Origin: a virus
Virus record (IMG/VR): IMGVR_UViG_3300007960_002713
Coordinates: 1 to 23,343 of that record
Length of the DNA: 23,343 bases
Strand: one strand, 5' to 3'
Part shown: positions 1 to 6,722 of the stretch, piece by piece
Position numbering within the stretch: position 1 is the stretch's first letter
Layout of the letters: each line of letters begins with the position of its first letter
Translations under genes and position numbers: made by a program
The notes under the pieces: generated by a model
Database searches by the model: none
What the model was told of the DNA's origin: nothing
What the model saw: the letters and a program-made list of their open reading frames with translations, nothing else

Positions 1-898
1 AAACAAAAGTTGCTCCAACTGAAAGGGCAAGGTCTTTTAGAATATTTCTTCTTTCCTCGCCATAACGTGGTGCTTTGATGCCACACACTCGCATAGTTCC
101 TCGCATAGCATTCATAATGAGAGCGGCGAGTGCTTGACCTTCTATGTCTTCTGCTACGACAACAAAGGGGCGACCTTCTCGTGCTGCGATTTCAAGAGCG
201 GGTAGGAGTGTTTCTACGGACTCAATCTTTTCGTCTGTGACTAAAATGATAGGCTCGTCGTAACTTACAACGCCACGCTTTTCGTCGTTGATAAAAGCGG
301 TTGCTAAATAACCAGAGTCAAAGCGGAAACCTTCTACGAGGTCTAAACTTGTTTCTACGGAGCGTGCTTCCTCAATAGTGACCGACCCGTCTTTACCAGC
401 AAGGTCAACTGCTTTTGCGATAAGACGACCAATAACTTTATCGCCGTTTGCTGAAATAGTGGCGATAGATTCAATGTCGTCGATAGACTTGATAGGAGTT
501 GCTTGGTCTTTTATCTGGTTTACCAAGTAGTCAACGGCAAGGTCCATTCCTTTTTTAAGTTCTACCGGAGCAGCACCGGAAGCAAGATACTTTTGTGCTT
601 CACGATACATAGCATAGGTAAGGACGGTTGTAGTTGTAGTTCCGTCTCCTGCTTCTTGGTTTGTCTTTTCTGCTGCTTGCTTTACTATTTGAGCGCCAGC
701 ATTTTGGAATGGGTGTTCCAAGTCAATAAACTTGGCGACTGTTACACCGTCTTTTGTTGCGATAGGCATTTTGCCTTTCTGATGTAGGATAACTGTGCGT
801 CCTTTTGGACCGAGAGTAGAAGCAACATTACGTGCTATTGTTTCTATTCCTTTTTCTAACTGACCTCGTAGGTCTTCGGAGTTACTAAATTCTTTCAT
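1..898 (-). CDS. groEL: GroEL-type chaperonin, N-terminal 299 residues (partial)
   Basis: This is the 60 kDa chaperonin subunit that folds proteins in a double-ring cage with ATP. The gene runs off the left edge, so only the first 299 of about 540 residues are present. Reading the reverse strand from the ATG at 898 shows the equatorial-domain signatures LGPKGR (residues 29-34), KDGVTVA (49-55) and the ATP-binding GDGTTT (84-89). The intermediate and apical domains follow, with the start of the apical segment near residue 185. An SD-like AGAGGTG lies 5 bases before the ATG, and a strong sigma-70 promoter (918-945) precedes it. Phage GroELs are known from some large phages and are thought to fold capsid or other virion proteins. 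A bacterial origin is unlikely given the phage neighbours. A GroES-like gene lies about 14 kb upstream at 15075. Confidence 0.96.
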   Translation of the reverse strand, partial: MKEFSNSEDLRGQLEKGIETIARNVASTLGPKGRTVILHQKGKMPIATKDGVTVAKFIDLEHPFQNAGAQIVKQAAEKTNQEAGDGTTTTTVLTYAMYREAQKYLASGAAPVELKKGMDLAVDYLVNQIKDQATPIKSIDDIESIATISANGDKVIGRLIAKAVDLAGKDGSVTIEEARSVETSLDLVEGFRFDSGYLATAFINDEKRGVVSYDEPIILVTDEKIESVETLLPALEIAAREGRPFVVVAEDIEGQALAALIMNAMRGTMRVCGIKAPRYGEERRNILKDLALSVGATFV

Positions 899-917
899 AA
901 AAACACCTCTGCGGATT

Positions 918-945
918 ATTATAACAGGTTATTGGATTTTGTCAA
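918..945 (-). promoter_or_regulatory. Sigma-70-type promoter of groEL
   Basis: On the minus strand the -35 box is TTGACA (940-945) and the -10 box is TATAAT (918-923), with a 16-base spacer. The three bases before the -10 are TGT, which makes an extended -10 (TGnTATAAT). Both boxes match consensus exactly. It lies in the 88-base gap before groEL, leaving a leader of about 15 bases. This should be one of the strongest promoters in the window. Confidence 0.85.
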
Positions 946-966
946 GTGGTTTTTTAAATAATTTTA

Positions 967-988
967 AAGTGCTCTTGGATTAGCACTT
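967..988 (-). terminator. Hairpin after the 405-residue gene, possible weak terminator
   Basis: AAGTGCT and AGCACTT form a 7-bp inverted repeat with an 8-base loop, beginning at the stop codon of the gene at 987-2204. On the minus strand it is followed by an A/T-rich tract but not by a pure T run. It sits just before the groEL promoter, where a terminator would be expected. It could equally be an mRNA-stabilising 3' hairpin. Confidence 0.4.
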
Positions 989-2204
989 AATCCTCTTCTG
1001 GGTTTGGAAGGGTTGGAAATATTTTTTCTAATGATTTTGTAAATCCAGGTTTACTATCTTTTGCAAAATCTGCCCTTAGTGCAACTGTGTAAGAATAATT
1101 GGGACCATGATATTTTATCCTAAAGAGAGCGTATGCTCTTTCGATAGCACTAGAAAGTTGTGGCAAATCTGCATCTTTATCTTCTACTAGTGAATAAATG
1201 TCATTCCCAAGTACAGCGTATGTATCACCTTTTTCTCTGTAATATTCTTGTATTAAATTTTTACTTATTTCAAATTCCCTGACATCCCCACTTAAACTTT
1301 TTTTGCCTCTGGGTTCTCCAAGGGTATTCCAAAAATCCTCTGCCCCTTTGCTATTAATCATTGGACCGGTTGGGAACGGTTTATTTGTTGCTGGTCTTAT
1401 TTCAGTGTTTAAGGAAACTTTTATTTCATCAAACACTTTTTTCATCGTCTCGGTTTCTTTTCTTCTTTTTTTCGGGGCTTTTACCCACTGACCTTTTTTA
1501 CCTTTTTCGTTTTCGTATTTTATTGTAAACTGACCGAGATCTACTCTGCTACCTTTGCTTGTTTTTGTTTCAAATGAAAAAAGTGTTTTGCCCGTAACTG
1601 TATCTTTAATAACAACATCGCTTTCTCCACTAGATCCACCCTCGGCAGTTGCAGTTGCATCAACTATAACACCAGCAATAAAATCATCTTCTAACATTCT
1701 ATCTGCCAGAAAAGCATTGATTTGATTTGCAACTGTTTTTTCAAAACTATCGCCTTTGGAAGCAAGTGTTGCACTACCGCCGTGCTTCATAATTAATTTT
1801 ATAAACTGCTTTTTTCCACCTTTTGTAAGAAAATAATAGTTTGTAAGACCATCTCGCGACAGTCCCGCTCGGTAAGGTTCTGTCTCTGATACAATTCCTG
1901 CTTTCATAAGGTCTTTTATTATTTTGTCTCTATTTTTAAGTGGTCCGAAATTATCTAATGTGATTGTACGATTACCTGATTTGTATTTAACATCTTTCGG
2001 AATTGAGGATACTTGTGCTATTTTTCCTAATAGAATACTTGCGACTTCTTCACCGCTCAAAGACGAGTCAAGTTCAAAAGGATCTGTATCTTGTTCCTCT
2101 TGTTCTCTCAAAACCTCATCAAATATCTCATATAACATTTGTTTTGTCAAGGTTTTTGGTTTGGGAGCGAAGTAGTTTTCTACGAGGGTTTTAAGATCGG
2201 ACAT
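987..2204 (-). CDS. PD-(D/E)XK nuclease-like phage protein, 405 aa
   Basis: I do not recognise a named family. The middle of the protein carries a spaced set of residues typical of the PD-(D/E)XK nuclease fold: a helix with Glu155 (SFEKTVANQI), Asp196 in ESDVVI on a predicted strand, the E-T-K motif at 212-214 (FSFETKTS), and Gln225 in DLGQFTIKY. Before it (about residues 50-150) is a region rich in Lys that could be a winged-helix-like DNA-binding domain. The first 35 residues look like a separate helical tag with LxEQ-like ends. There are no membrane segments. The ATG at 2204 is preceded by AAGGA at a long 12-base spacing, so translation may be weak or coupled to the ClpP gene 15 bases upstream. 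Nuclease activity is inferred from motif geometry only. Confidence 0.55.
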   Translation of the reverse strand: MSDLKTLVENYFAPKPKTLTKQMLYEIFDEVLREQEEQDTDPFELDSSLSGEEVASILLGKIAQVSSIPKDVKYKSGNRTITLDNFGPLKNRDKIIKDLMKAGIVSETEPYRAGLSRDGLTNYYFLTKGGKKQFIKLIMKHGGSATLASKGDSFEKTVANQINAFLADRMLEDDFIAGVIVDATATAEGGSSGESDVVIKDTVTGKTLFSFETKTSKGSRVDLGQFTIKYENEKGKKGQWVKAPKKRRKETETMKKVFDEIKVSLNTEIRPATNKPFPTGPMINSKGAEDFWNTLGEPRGKKSLSGDVREFEISKNLIQEYYREKGDTYAVLGNDIYSLVEDKDADLPQLSSAIERAYALFRIKYHGPNYSYTVALRADFAKDSKPGFTKSLEKIFPTLPNPEED

Positions 2205-2219
2205 ATTATAAATAGTTCC

Positions 2220-2909
2220 TTATACGATGATATCGGCAATTCCGTATTTAACTGCTTCTTCTGCGGTTAGGTAAAGGTCTAGGTTTTTACCAAGCATTTT
2301 CTTGAGTTGTTTCTCGGTCAAGTTTGACTCTTCTACTAGTGCTTTGATAAGTTGGTTCTGAATCCAACGGGTTTCTACCATTTCGTTTTCGAGTGAGTGA
2401 ATAGTTCCAACGTGACCGCCACGAACGGAGTGCATCATAACTCGGCAGTGCTTACCAATCTTACGCTGTCCTTTTGTGCCTGAAGCGAGAAGTAGAACAC
2501 CAGCAGACATAACCTTGCCCAATCCGTAAGTTGTGATAGGGCACTCGTCACGGATGGATCTGATAAGGTCGTAAATGCCAAACATTCCAAGAGCGTCACC
2601 ACCCCAAGTTGAAATGTAGAATGTGATAGGTTTTGGTTCTGGTTTTTTGGGTTCTTCGTCTTCGCTTTTTTCTTCCAGGTCTTCTGGTTTGCCTAGTGGG
2701 AAGTCAGTATTGACGTTTGCTGTGTGTTTTAAATAAAGAAGACCAGAGCAAATGTCCTCAACTTTTTCTTCGTCCAAGTCTCCGAAAAGACCAATGGTTC
2801 GTAGAGGTTCTGGTGCGTTAGCAGCAGCGGCTAACTGTAAGTCAGCGAGACTGATTATCTCTTTGCCGTCTTCCATTTCTTCTTCTTTATTGTTTCTAGT
2901 CTTCAGCAT
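2220..2909 (-). CDS. clpP: ClpP-like serine protease with acidic insert
   Basis: This is an S14 (ClpP) family serine protease, 229 aa. The catalytic triad is visible as Ser135 in GKVMSAGVLL, His160 in RVMMHSVRGG and Asp211 in NLDLYLTAEEA, and the oxyanion/strand motif FYISTWGG is at 97-104. Cellular ClpP is about 200 aa. The extra length is an N-terminal extension and an acidic, Pro/Lys-rich insert at about residues 64-93 (rich in E, K and P) between the first helix and the YIS strand. The ATG at 2909 has AAGGAGGG 8 bases upstream, which supports it over the internal ATG at 2876, and overlaps the upstream gene by 14 bases. It may work as a Clp protease subunit or, as with other phage S14 proteases, in head maturation. 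The nearby acidic scaffold-like gene makes the second role worth considering. Confidence 0.9.
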   Translation of the reverse strand: MLKTRNNKEEEMEDGKEIISLADLQLAAAANAPEPLRTIGLFGDLDEEKVEDICSGLLYLKHTANVNTDFPLGKPEDLEEKSEDEEPKKPEPKPITFYISTWGGDALGMFGIYDLIRSIRDECPITTYGLGKVMSAGVLLLASGTKGQRKIGKHCRVMMHSVRGGHVGTIHSLENEMVETRWIQNQLIKALVEESNLTEKQLKKMLGKNLDLYLTAEEAVKYGIADIIV

Positions 2910-3315
2910 CTATATTGCCCTCCTTATTGACAATGTAATCACCCTCTAGGATACCATTATAATGATTTCCAATAGTATCCACAATTGTGTTCCAACCATC
3001 TATCTTAAGGGCAGAGCGGTAACGAGGGGGAACGGACTCGTTAAGACCTTTGACTGCTTCCTTTTTCCACTCTAATAGGTCCGCTTCGTCCGTATTCTTC
3101 ATTATTTTAATTTCTTCAGCATCGTGCTCATTTAAATCCAAATAAATGTACTTAGCGGCTGTAATTGCTGCCCACTGTTGGTAGGCATATCCAATAAGTT
3201 TATAGGAGAGGTGTTGGATGTCATTTAAAAACTTTACCTTCCTATAAAATGTGATGGCTTTGTCTACCATTAGATAGACGAAGCCACCCAAGAAAAACCA
3301 AAAGATCTCTTGCAT
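2896..3315 (-). CDS. Small membrane-anchored protein of unknown function, 139 aa
   Basis: I do not recognise a functional family. Residues 3-20 (IFWFFLGGFVYLMV and following) form one hydrophobic N-terminal segment, followed by a positive cluster (FYRKVKF), which suggests an inner-membrane anchor with the rest in the cytoplasm. The remainder is a soluble, mostly helical, mildly acidic domain with several Tyr and Trp. The ATG at 3315 has GAGGA 5-7 bases upstream. The gene lies between the acidic protein and ClpP and overlaps ClpP by 14 bases, so these genes are probably co-expressed. Similar short FWFFLGG-starting proteins occur, from memory, in marine phages. Confidence 0.8.
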   Translation of the reverse strand: MQEIFWFFLGGFVYLMVDKAITFYRKVKFLNDIQHLSYKLIGYAYQQWAAITAAKYIYLDLNEHDAEEIKIMKNTDEADLLEWKKEAVKGLNESVPPRYRSALKIDGWNTIVDTIGNHYNGILEGDYIVNKEGNIDAED

Positions 3316-3350
3316 CTAAATCCTCAATTGGAATGTCATAGTAAAAAAGA

Positions 3351-3947
3351 TTACTTGGACTTTTTTAACTTGTTAAGGCGGCGAGCAACACGACGGGCGA
3401 CCTCATTTACCATGTCGTCCATCATTGGCTCCTCTTCCATCTCTTCTTCGGCGTCTGCTGGTTCGACAGGTTCTTCCATTTCAGCGTCCATTTCGACACT
3501 CATGTCTTCCTCGTCGCCCATGCCCATGTCTGGTGCTGGGAGTTCTTCAGCAGGAGCGGCAGCATCCATAGCAGCACGAACTTTGTCGGCTACTTTAAGG
3601 AATACTTGAGCTTCTTCGTCAGAGAGAGTGAGTTCGCCCATATCACCGGCGTCCATATCCACTTCTTCTTCTGATTCTTCGCCTTCGTCTTCGATTTCAA
3701 GATCGTCAACCTCCATTTCTTCATCTTCGGGCATCTCTTCTTCCATTTCGTCGTCCTGCATAGGAGGCATCATTTCCTCTTCCATTGGACGATCTTCGTC
3801 ATCTTTCATGCGATATCCACCTTCTTCTAGATCCTCGTCGGCAGCATACATTTCATTAACGAAGCCAGTTCCAACTGCTTCCATGTTAGCAAGTTTCATA
3901 AAACGGCGAACTGTGCCCTCTTCAAGTAAAGTCTTCTTTTTAGACAT
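3351..3947 (-). CDS. Very acidic, Met/Glu-rich protein, scaffold-like
   Basis: This is a 198-residue protein of strongly biased composition. Residues about 37-160 are runs of Glu, Asp and Met (EEEMM, EDEEMEVDD and similar) with Pro. This acid block is flanked by a basic helical N-terminus (LLEEGTVRRFMKLANMEAVG) and a basic C-terminal helix (VARRVARRLNKLKK). A long acidic, extended middle with structured basic ends is typical of phage prohead core or scaffolding proteins and of internal capsid proteins, but no family is assigned here. The N-terminus contains LEE-G, an LxE-type site like those cut by T4-like prohead proteases. The ATG at 3947 has AAGGAGA 5 bases upstream, the strongest SD in this part. 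The + strand reading frames across it are shadows of its repeated GAA/GAG codons. Confidence 0.8.
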   Translation of the reverse strand: MSKKKTLLEEGTVRRFMKLANMEAVGTGFVNEMYAADEDLEEGGYRMKDDEDRPMEEEMMPPMQDDEMEEEMPEDEEMEVDDLEIEDEGEESEEEVDMDAGDMGELTLSDEEAQVFLKVADKVRAAMDAAAPAEELPAPDMGMGDEEDMSVEMDAEMEEPVEPADAEEEMEEEPMMDDMVNEVARRVARRLNKLKKSK

Positions 3948-3962
3948 CTCAATCTCCTTTCT

Positions 3963-3977
3963 AGATGCTTGGCATCT
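3963..3977 (-). other. Short leader hairpin before the acidic-protein gene
   Basis: AGATGC and GCATCT form a perfect 6-bp stem with a 3-base loop, 8 bases before the AAGGAGA SD of the gene at 3351-3947. There is no T run after it, so a terminator is unlikely. It may protect the 5' end of a processed mRNA or keep the SD open. Confidence 0.45.
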
Positions 3978-3988
3978 TTTGGTTTAGG

Positions 3989-4243
3989 TTATGTGTTATA
4001 AATAGTGTCTTCTAAGTCAAAATTTTTCTTTTTTAACTTCTTAAATGCTTCTTTTTCTATTTGAGAAACACGGACATATGATATACCTAGTCTCTCGCCA
4101 ACTTCTTTAAGACCTAATCTACCATTCTTTTTTACAGAAATCAAGGTGCAATTTAGATCTTCATTGTGTTTAATCCATAACCTACAATCTTCTTTATTGC
4201 ATATACTGTCGTTCTCCAAACTATCTGTGGCACATTTTCTCAT
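3989..4243 (-). CDS. Sigma-70 region 4-like HTH regulator with four cysteines
   Basis: This is an 84-residue protein. Residues 45-72 (LKEVGERLGISYVRVSQIEKEAFKKLKK) match the helix-turn-helix of sigma-70 region 4, which contacts the -35 box. Before it are four Cys at 4, 15, 20 and 32, in the context CNKEDCRLW...NC, which could bind zinc or an iron-sulfur cluster. No region 2 is present, so it is not a complete sigma factor. It could be an anti-sigma, a co-activator or a small alternative regulator of phage promoters. I start it at the ATG at 4243: GAGG lies 6 bases upstream and the previous stop ends 1 base away. A GTG at 4255 would add four residues but lacks this spacing. It sits just before the scaffold-like and protease genes, so control of late genes is possible. 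Confidence 0.75.
   Translation of the reverse strand: MRKCATDSLENDSICNKEDCRLWIKHNEDLNCTLISVKKNGRLGLKEVGERLGISYVRVSQIEKEAFKKLKKKNFDLEDTIYNT
3996..4005 (-). promoter_or_regulatory. CTATTTATAA decamer, possible phage-specific promoter element
   Basis: The minus strand reads CTATTTATAA inside the 3' end of the sigma-4-like gene, about 50 bases before the ATG of the acidic protein. The identical decamer occurs once more, at 2206-2215, before the 405-residue gene. It differs from the CTTGAC-type promoters used elsewhere in the window. Its reverse complement contains TATAAATA, the T4 late promoter core, but that reading faces away from the genes. The function is unproven. Confidence 0.25.
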
Positions 4244-4244
4244 A

Positions 4245-4574
4245 CTATTCCTCACTTTCTATTAGGTCAAAGATATCTTCTATTTCGTTTGGGTCTAATC
4301 CAAACTTGTTGATGATTTCTTTTTCCTTTTCGTATAGTTGGCGATTCTTTTTTAGTTTTCGTTTCCTCGCCATAATGCTTGTTTCTTTTACCTTTTCTAT
4401 GAAGGGTTGAAGAAGCGGGTCATCCAAGAGATAACCTTTAATGTATTCATTAAAAAACCAAAACTTTGTAATGTCGTCGAACTTTAGTTTTATTCTCAAG
4501 TTGGTGTCTAAGGTTTCCAGACTATCAATAGTTATGGTTTTCGCTTCTTCGGGTTTTGCTTTTCTTTTTTTCAT
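4245..4574 (-). CDS. Small charged protein of unknown function, 109 aa
   Basis: I do not recognise this protein. It is highly charged: a Lys-rich start (MKKRKAKPEE), a central aromatic patch (KFWFFNEYIKGYLLDDPLLQPF, about residues 37-58), then a basic helix (MARKRKLKKNRQLYEKEKE, about 68-86) and an acidic C-terminus (NEIEDIFDLIESEE). The last 45 residues probably form a coiled coil. It has no membrane segment or cysteine motif. The ATG at 4574 overlaps the stop of the IMPDH-like gene as ATGA, so translation is probably coupled. The basic helix could bind nucleic acid, but that is only a guess from composition. Confidence 0.75.
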   Translation of the reverse strand: MKKRKAKPEEAKTITIDSLETLDTNLRIKLKFDDITKFWFFNEYIKGYLLDDPLLQPFIEKVKETSIMARKRKLKKNRQLYEKEKEIINKFGLDPNEIEDIFDLIESEE

Positions 4575-5584
4575 TTAGTTAGAATGTGGGTTCTACTTTC
4601 TGTTTGACCGGCAGCGGTTTGTCTTGTCCATTTGGCATTAGTTTGTAGTCCCTTGATAGTTCTACAACCAGAGTAGGACAAACCAGACAACATGCCGCCA
4701 CGGAGGTCTTCTAAAACATTTACAACTGAACCTTTATATCTAACAAAAGCACTAATGCCCTCGTTGGAACTATAAGATCCACGCCAAGCAAGTTGAGCGT
4801 CTTTTGACGCCATTCCACGATAACTCTTCTTAAGACCTTCCGGTGTTGCTATAGTTTCTCCTGGTGTTTCGTCTGTTCCTGCTAGAAGAGAACCTAGCAT
4901 TACAAAGTCGGCACCAGCAGCAAGTGCTTTTACAATATCGCCAGCAGTTCTAATACCACCGTCTGCGATAATGGCAACATCGTGCTGGGTCTTGGCACAG
5001 TCAATAATAGTTTGTAGACCGGGTAGTCCGTGTCCTGTTTGTATCCTTGTAGAACAAATAGAACCTCCACCGATATTACAACGGATAGAATCAGCGCCCC
5101 ATTTAGCAAGGTCGTTGATACCTTCTAATGTCGCAACATTACCTGCCATAATGTGAACTGCTTCACCAAAAGACTTTTTGAGTACACCAAGTGTCTCTTT
5201 CATTAGAATGTGGTGCCCGTGTGCTACGTCAACACAAATAACATTAGCACCGTTTTCTACAAGAGTTTGTGCTCTCTCAAAGAAATCACCGCTTACACCA
5301 ATAGCAGCACCAACATTATCAGCGCCAGCATTTACCACTTCGGCAACTAAACCTGCTTGTTCTTCTATTGAGTTGTAGCGGTGGATAATCCCTATGCCTC
5401 CTAGCGAATCCATTATGTAAGCCATTTCTGACTCTGTGACTGTATCCATAGGAGACGAAATGATGGGGAGTTGTAGAACTATATTATCGTCAAGAGCGGA
5501 AGTTAGGTGAACTTCGCTGCGACTTCTAATATCTGAAAACTGTGGCGTTAGTAGAACGTCGTCATAAGTTAGTGCTTCTTTCAT
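4571..5584 (-). CDS. IMP dehydrogenase / GMP reductase family enzyme without CBS domains
   Basis: This is a TIM-barrel enzyme of the GuaB/GuaC family, 337 aa. It shows the N-terminal LTYDDVLLTP (5-14), SSPMDTVTE (43-51), the catalytic loop NIGGGSICSTR with Cys177, the phosphate-binding ADGGIRTAGD (207-216) and the GSLLAG motif (231-236). IMPDH makes XMP from IMP with NAD+; GMP reductase converts GMP to IMP with NADPH. The two CBS domains of cellular IMPDH (about 490 aa) are absent. The mobile flap after YRGMAS is about a dozen residues shorter than in IMPDH, lacks the Arg-Tyr pair, and contains NEG (274-276) much like the AEG of GMP reductase. The C-terminal TES-R-H resembles IMPDH. The substrate direction is therefore open. 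The ATG at 5584 follows AGGAGA closely and overlaps the previous stop as ATGA. Confidence 0.93.
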   Translation of the reverse strand: MKEALTYDDVLLTPQFSDIRSRSEVHLTSALDDNIVLQLPIISSPMDTVTESEMAYIMDSLGGIGIIHRYNSIEEQAGLVAEVVNAGADNVGAAIGVSGDFFERAQTLVENGANVICVDVAHGHHILMKETLGVLKKSFGEAVHIMAGNVATLEGINDLAKWGADSIRCNIGGGSICSTRIQTGHGLPGLQTIIDCAKTQHDVAIIADGGIRTAGDIVKALAAGADFVMLGSLLAGTDETPGETIATPEGLKKSYRGMASKDAQLAWRGSYSSNEGISAFVRYKGSVVNVLEDLRGGMLSGLSYSGCRTIKGLQTNAKWTRQTAAGQTESRTHILTK

Positions 5585-5859
5585 TTAGTCTCCTCATCAT
5601 TCGCCATTCCTAATAGGGCATAACCACAAATATCTTTCCAGGGACTTTCACCAAAGGCGTCTTTCCTTGTTGCTAATCTAAACAACTTATCAATAACTCT
5701 TGTGATAGCAAGAGCATCATCATAAGAGTTTGGTGGGATGCCCTCTGGGTAGAGAATTTGCAAAATGTCCGATGCTTTTGAGAAAGAATCACCATAGGCT
5801 TTATTTTTCTCTGCGGTAAGTTTACCAATTTCAGATGCTAATAGTTCGTATTTATTCAT
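5581..5859 (-). CDS. DUF1599/Nmad1-like small phage protein, 92 aa
   Basis: This is a small all-helical protein. Its core KNKAYGDSFSKASDILQILYPEGI, then SYDDALAITRVIDKLFRLATRKDAFGESPWKDICGYALL, resembles, from memory, the short phage proteins assigned to DUF1599 (nucleotide-modification-associated domain 1) and somewhat the MazG-like fold. The conserved acidic and basic pairs (YGDSF, DDALA, RVIDK, ESPWKD) would suit a nucleotide-binding pocket. The gene overlaps the IMPDH/GMPR gene by 4 bases, so a job in nucleotide metabolism is plausible. I use the ATG at 5859, which overlaps the previous stop as ATGA; a TTG at 5874 would add five residues but has no matching context. Confidence 0.72.
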   Translation of the reverse strand: MNKYELLASEIGKLTAEKNKAYGDSFSKASDILQILYPEGIPPNSYDDALAITRVIDKLFRLATRKDAFGESPWKDICGYALLGMANDEETK

Positions 5860-6203
5860 CCTAACTCTGCCCAAGACCCCTCAATAACGTCAATATCCAT
5901 CTCTTCCATAGTTGCAATAAACTTTTCCCACTCTTCAGGATATTGTTCTTCAACCCAAGTATCGAAAAGAAGGTATTCTCTGTCCCAATCAAAACCTTGC
6001 AGACCTTGAACGTATCCACCTTTTTTCCACTCGAAGTCTTTTGGATACTCTGGTTCTACGCCATATTTCTCGTTGAATGCCTCGTTGAAAGGATCGTAGT
6101 CATAATCCTCTTGATAGAGTTGATACTCTTCTAGTAGTCCAAGTTGCTCGGCAACGTCCTCATTAAGAAGTAAACCTTTCATTGTCTTAGGGTAATACTG
6201 CAT
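5856..6203 (-). CDS. Acidic Tyr/Trp-rich protein of unknown function, 115 aa
   Basis: I do not recognise this protein. It is strongly acidic and rich in aromatic residues, with stretches such as EEYQLYQEDYDYDPF (about 25-39) and REYLLFDTWVEEQYPEEWEKF (about 75-95). That composition resembles DNA-mimic or acidic binding proteins. It has no membrane segment and no cysteines. The ATG at 6203 has GGAGG 6 bases upstream; an in-frame ATG at 6182 (MKGLLL) has no SD. It overlaps the previous gene by 17 bases and the next by 4. DNA mimicry is only suggested by composition. Confidence 0.75.
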   Translation of the reverse strand: MQYYPKTMKGLLLNEDVAEQLGLLEEYQLYQEDYDYDPFNEAFNEKYGVEPEYPKDFEWKKGGYVQGLQGFDWDREYLLFDTWVEEQYPEEWEKFIATMEEMDIDVIEGSWAELG

Positions 6204-6468
6204 CTTTTTCCTCCATATAATCTTTTACTATTTGTTGTGCGTTGTCCCAGCAGTCAGGACAATAAAGATGAACTTTTTCTTCCTGTTGTCTTACAACAAC
6301 ATTCCAACTCATTACTTGTTCTCGGTTTAGTTTATCAAAAGGTTGTTCACAAGTCAAGCATTTATTGGGTAAATTTCCAAAAAGTGCAACTTTTGTTGCT
6401 AGTGCTTTGTTTGCGTCTTTCTTTGCTTTGTGTGCTTGTTTGCGTCTTAGTTTTCTTTCAAGACTCAT
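6187..6468 (-). CDS. Small double-CxxC zinc-finger-like protein, 93 aa
   Basis: The N-terminal 25 residues are very basic (SLERKLRRKQAHKAKKD) and probably helical. Two CxxC pairs follow, Cys37/Cys40 (CLTC) and Cys70/Cys73 (CPDC), which together would bind one zinc ion. Between them is the well-ordered block REQVMSWNVVVR. From memory this layout is a conserved small protein of marine T4-like phages with no known function. A basic tail plus zinc ribbon suggests RNA, DNA or RNA-polymerase binding. AGAGG lies about 7 bases before the ATG, and the gene starts with a TAATG overlap. Confidence 0.82.
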   Translation of the reverse strand: MSLERKLRRKQAHKAKKDANKALATKVALFGNLPNKCLTCEQPFDKLNREQVMSWNVVVRQQEEKVHLYCPDCWDNAQQIVKDYMEEKDAVLP

Positions 6469-6722
6469 TATGGAGCCTCTTGCAATACTTTTGATAAGAA
6501 ATCTTTAGAAATTGGTGTGATTTGATCTTTTCTATATTCTTCTAATCTATGGTCTGTGTGTGTTAGTTTCTTACGAAAGTCCATTGCTTCTTCGTAAATA
6601 TTATCGCTATGCCAGTTTACTTTATAAAAAGCCCAACCTGTTTCATCAACTCGTTTTGAACTTATTGTTCCAAAGCGTAGAACGCCGTGATAGTTATTCC
6701 AAACTAATTGTCCAATATTCAT
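6468..6722 (-). CDS. Small beta-rich phage protein of unknown function, 84 aa
   Basis: The first half (MNIGQLVWNNYHGVLRFGTISSKRV..GWAFYKVNWHSD) has the alternating pattern of a small SH3-like beta barrel. The second half is charged and helical and ends with KDFLSKVLQEAP. The pattern resembles other conserved marine-phage hypotheticals from memory, but no function is known to me. GGAGG lies 4 bases before the ATG, and TAATG overlaps occur at both ends, so it belongs to the same tightly coupled run. Confidence 0.75.
   Translation of the reverse strand: MNIGQLVWNNYHGVLRFGTISSKRVDETGWAFYKVNWHSDNIYEEAMDFRKKLTHTDHRLEEYRKDQITPISKDFLSKVLQEAP

Noticed and set aside
503-787. 94-residue Cys/Phe-rich open frame on the + strand
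   Set aside because: It lies fully inside groEL, which is clearly coding on the other strand.
2122-2150. TTGACA and GATATT with a 17-base spacer on the minus strand, promoter-like
   Set aside because: It lies inside the coding region of the 405-residue gene, with no gene start downstream that would need it, and its -10 is poor.
3310-3987. Long open frames on the + strand with Ser-rich products
   Set aside because: They are mirror frames of the GAA/GAG/GAT-rich acidic gene; Ser/Ile repeats with no SD, in a region where every other gene is on the minus strand.
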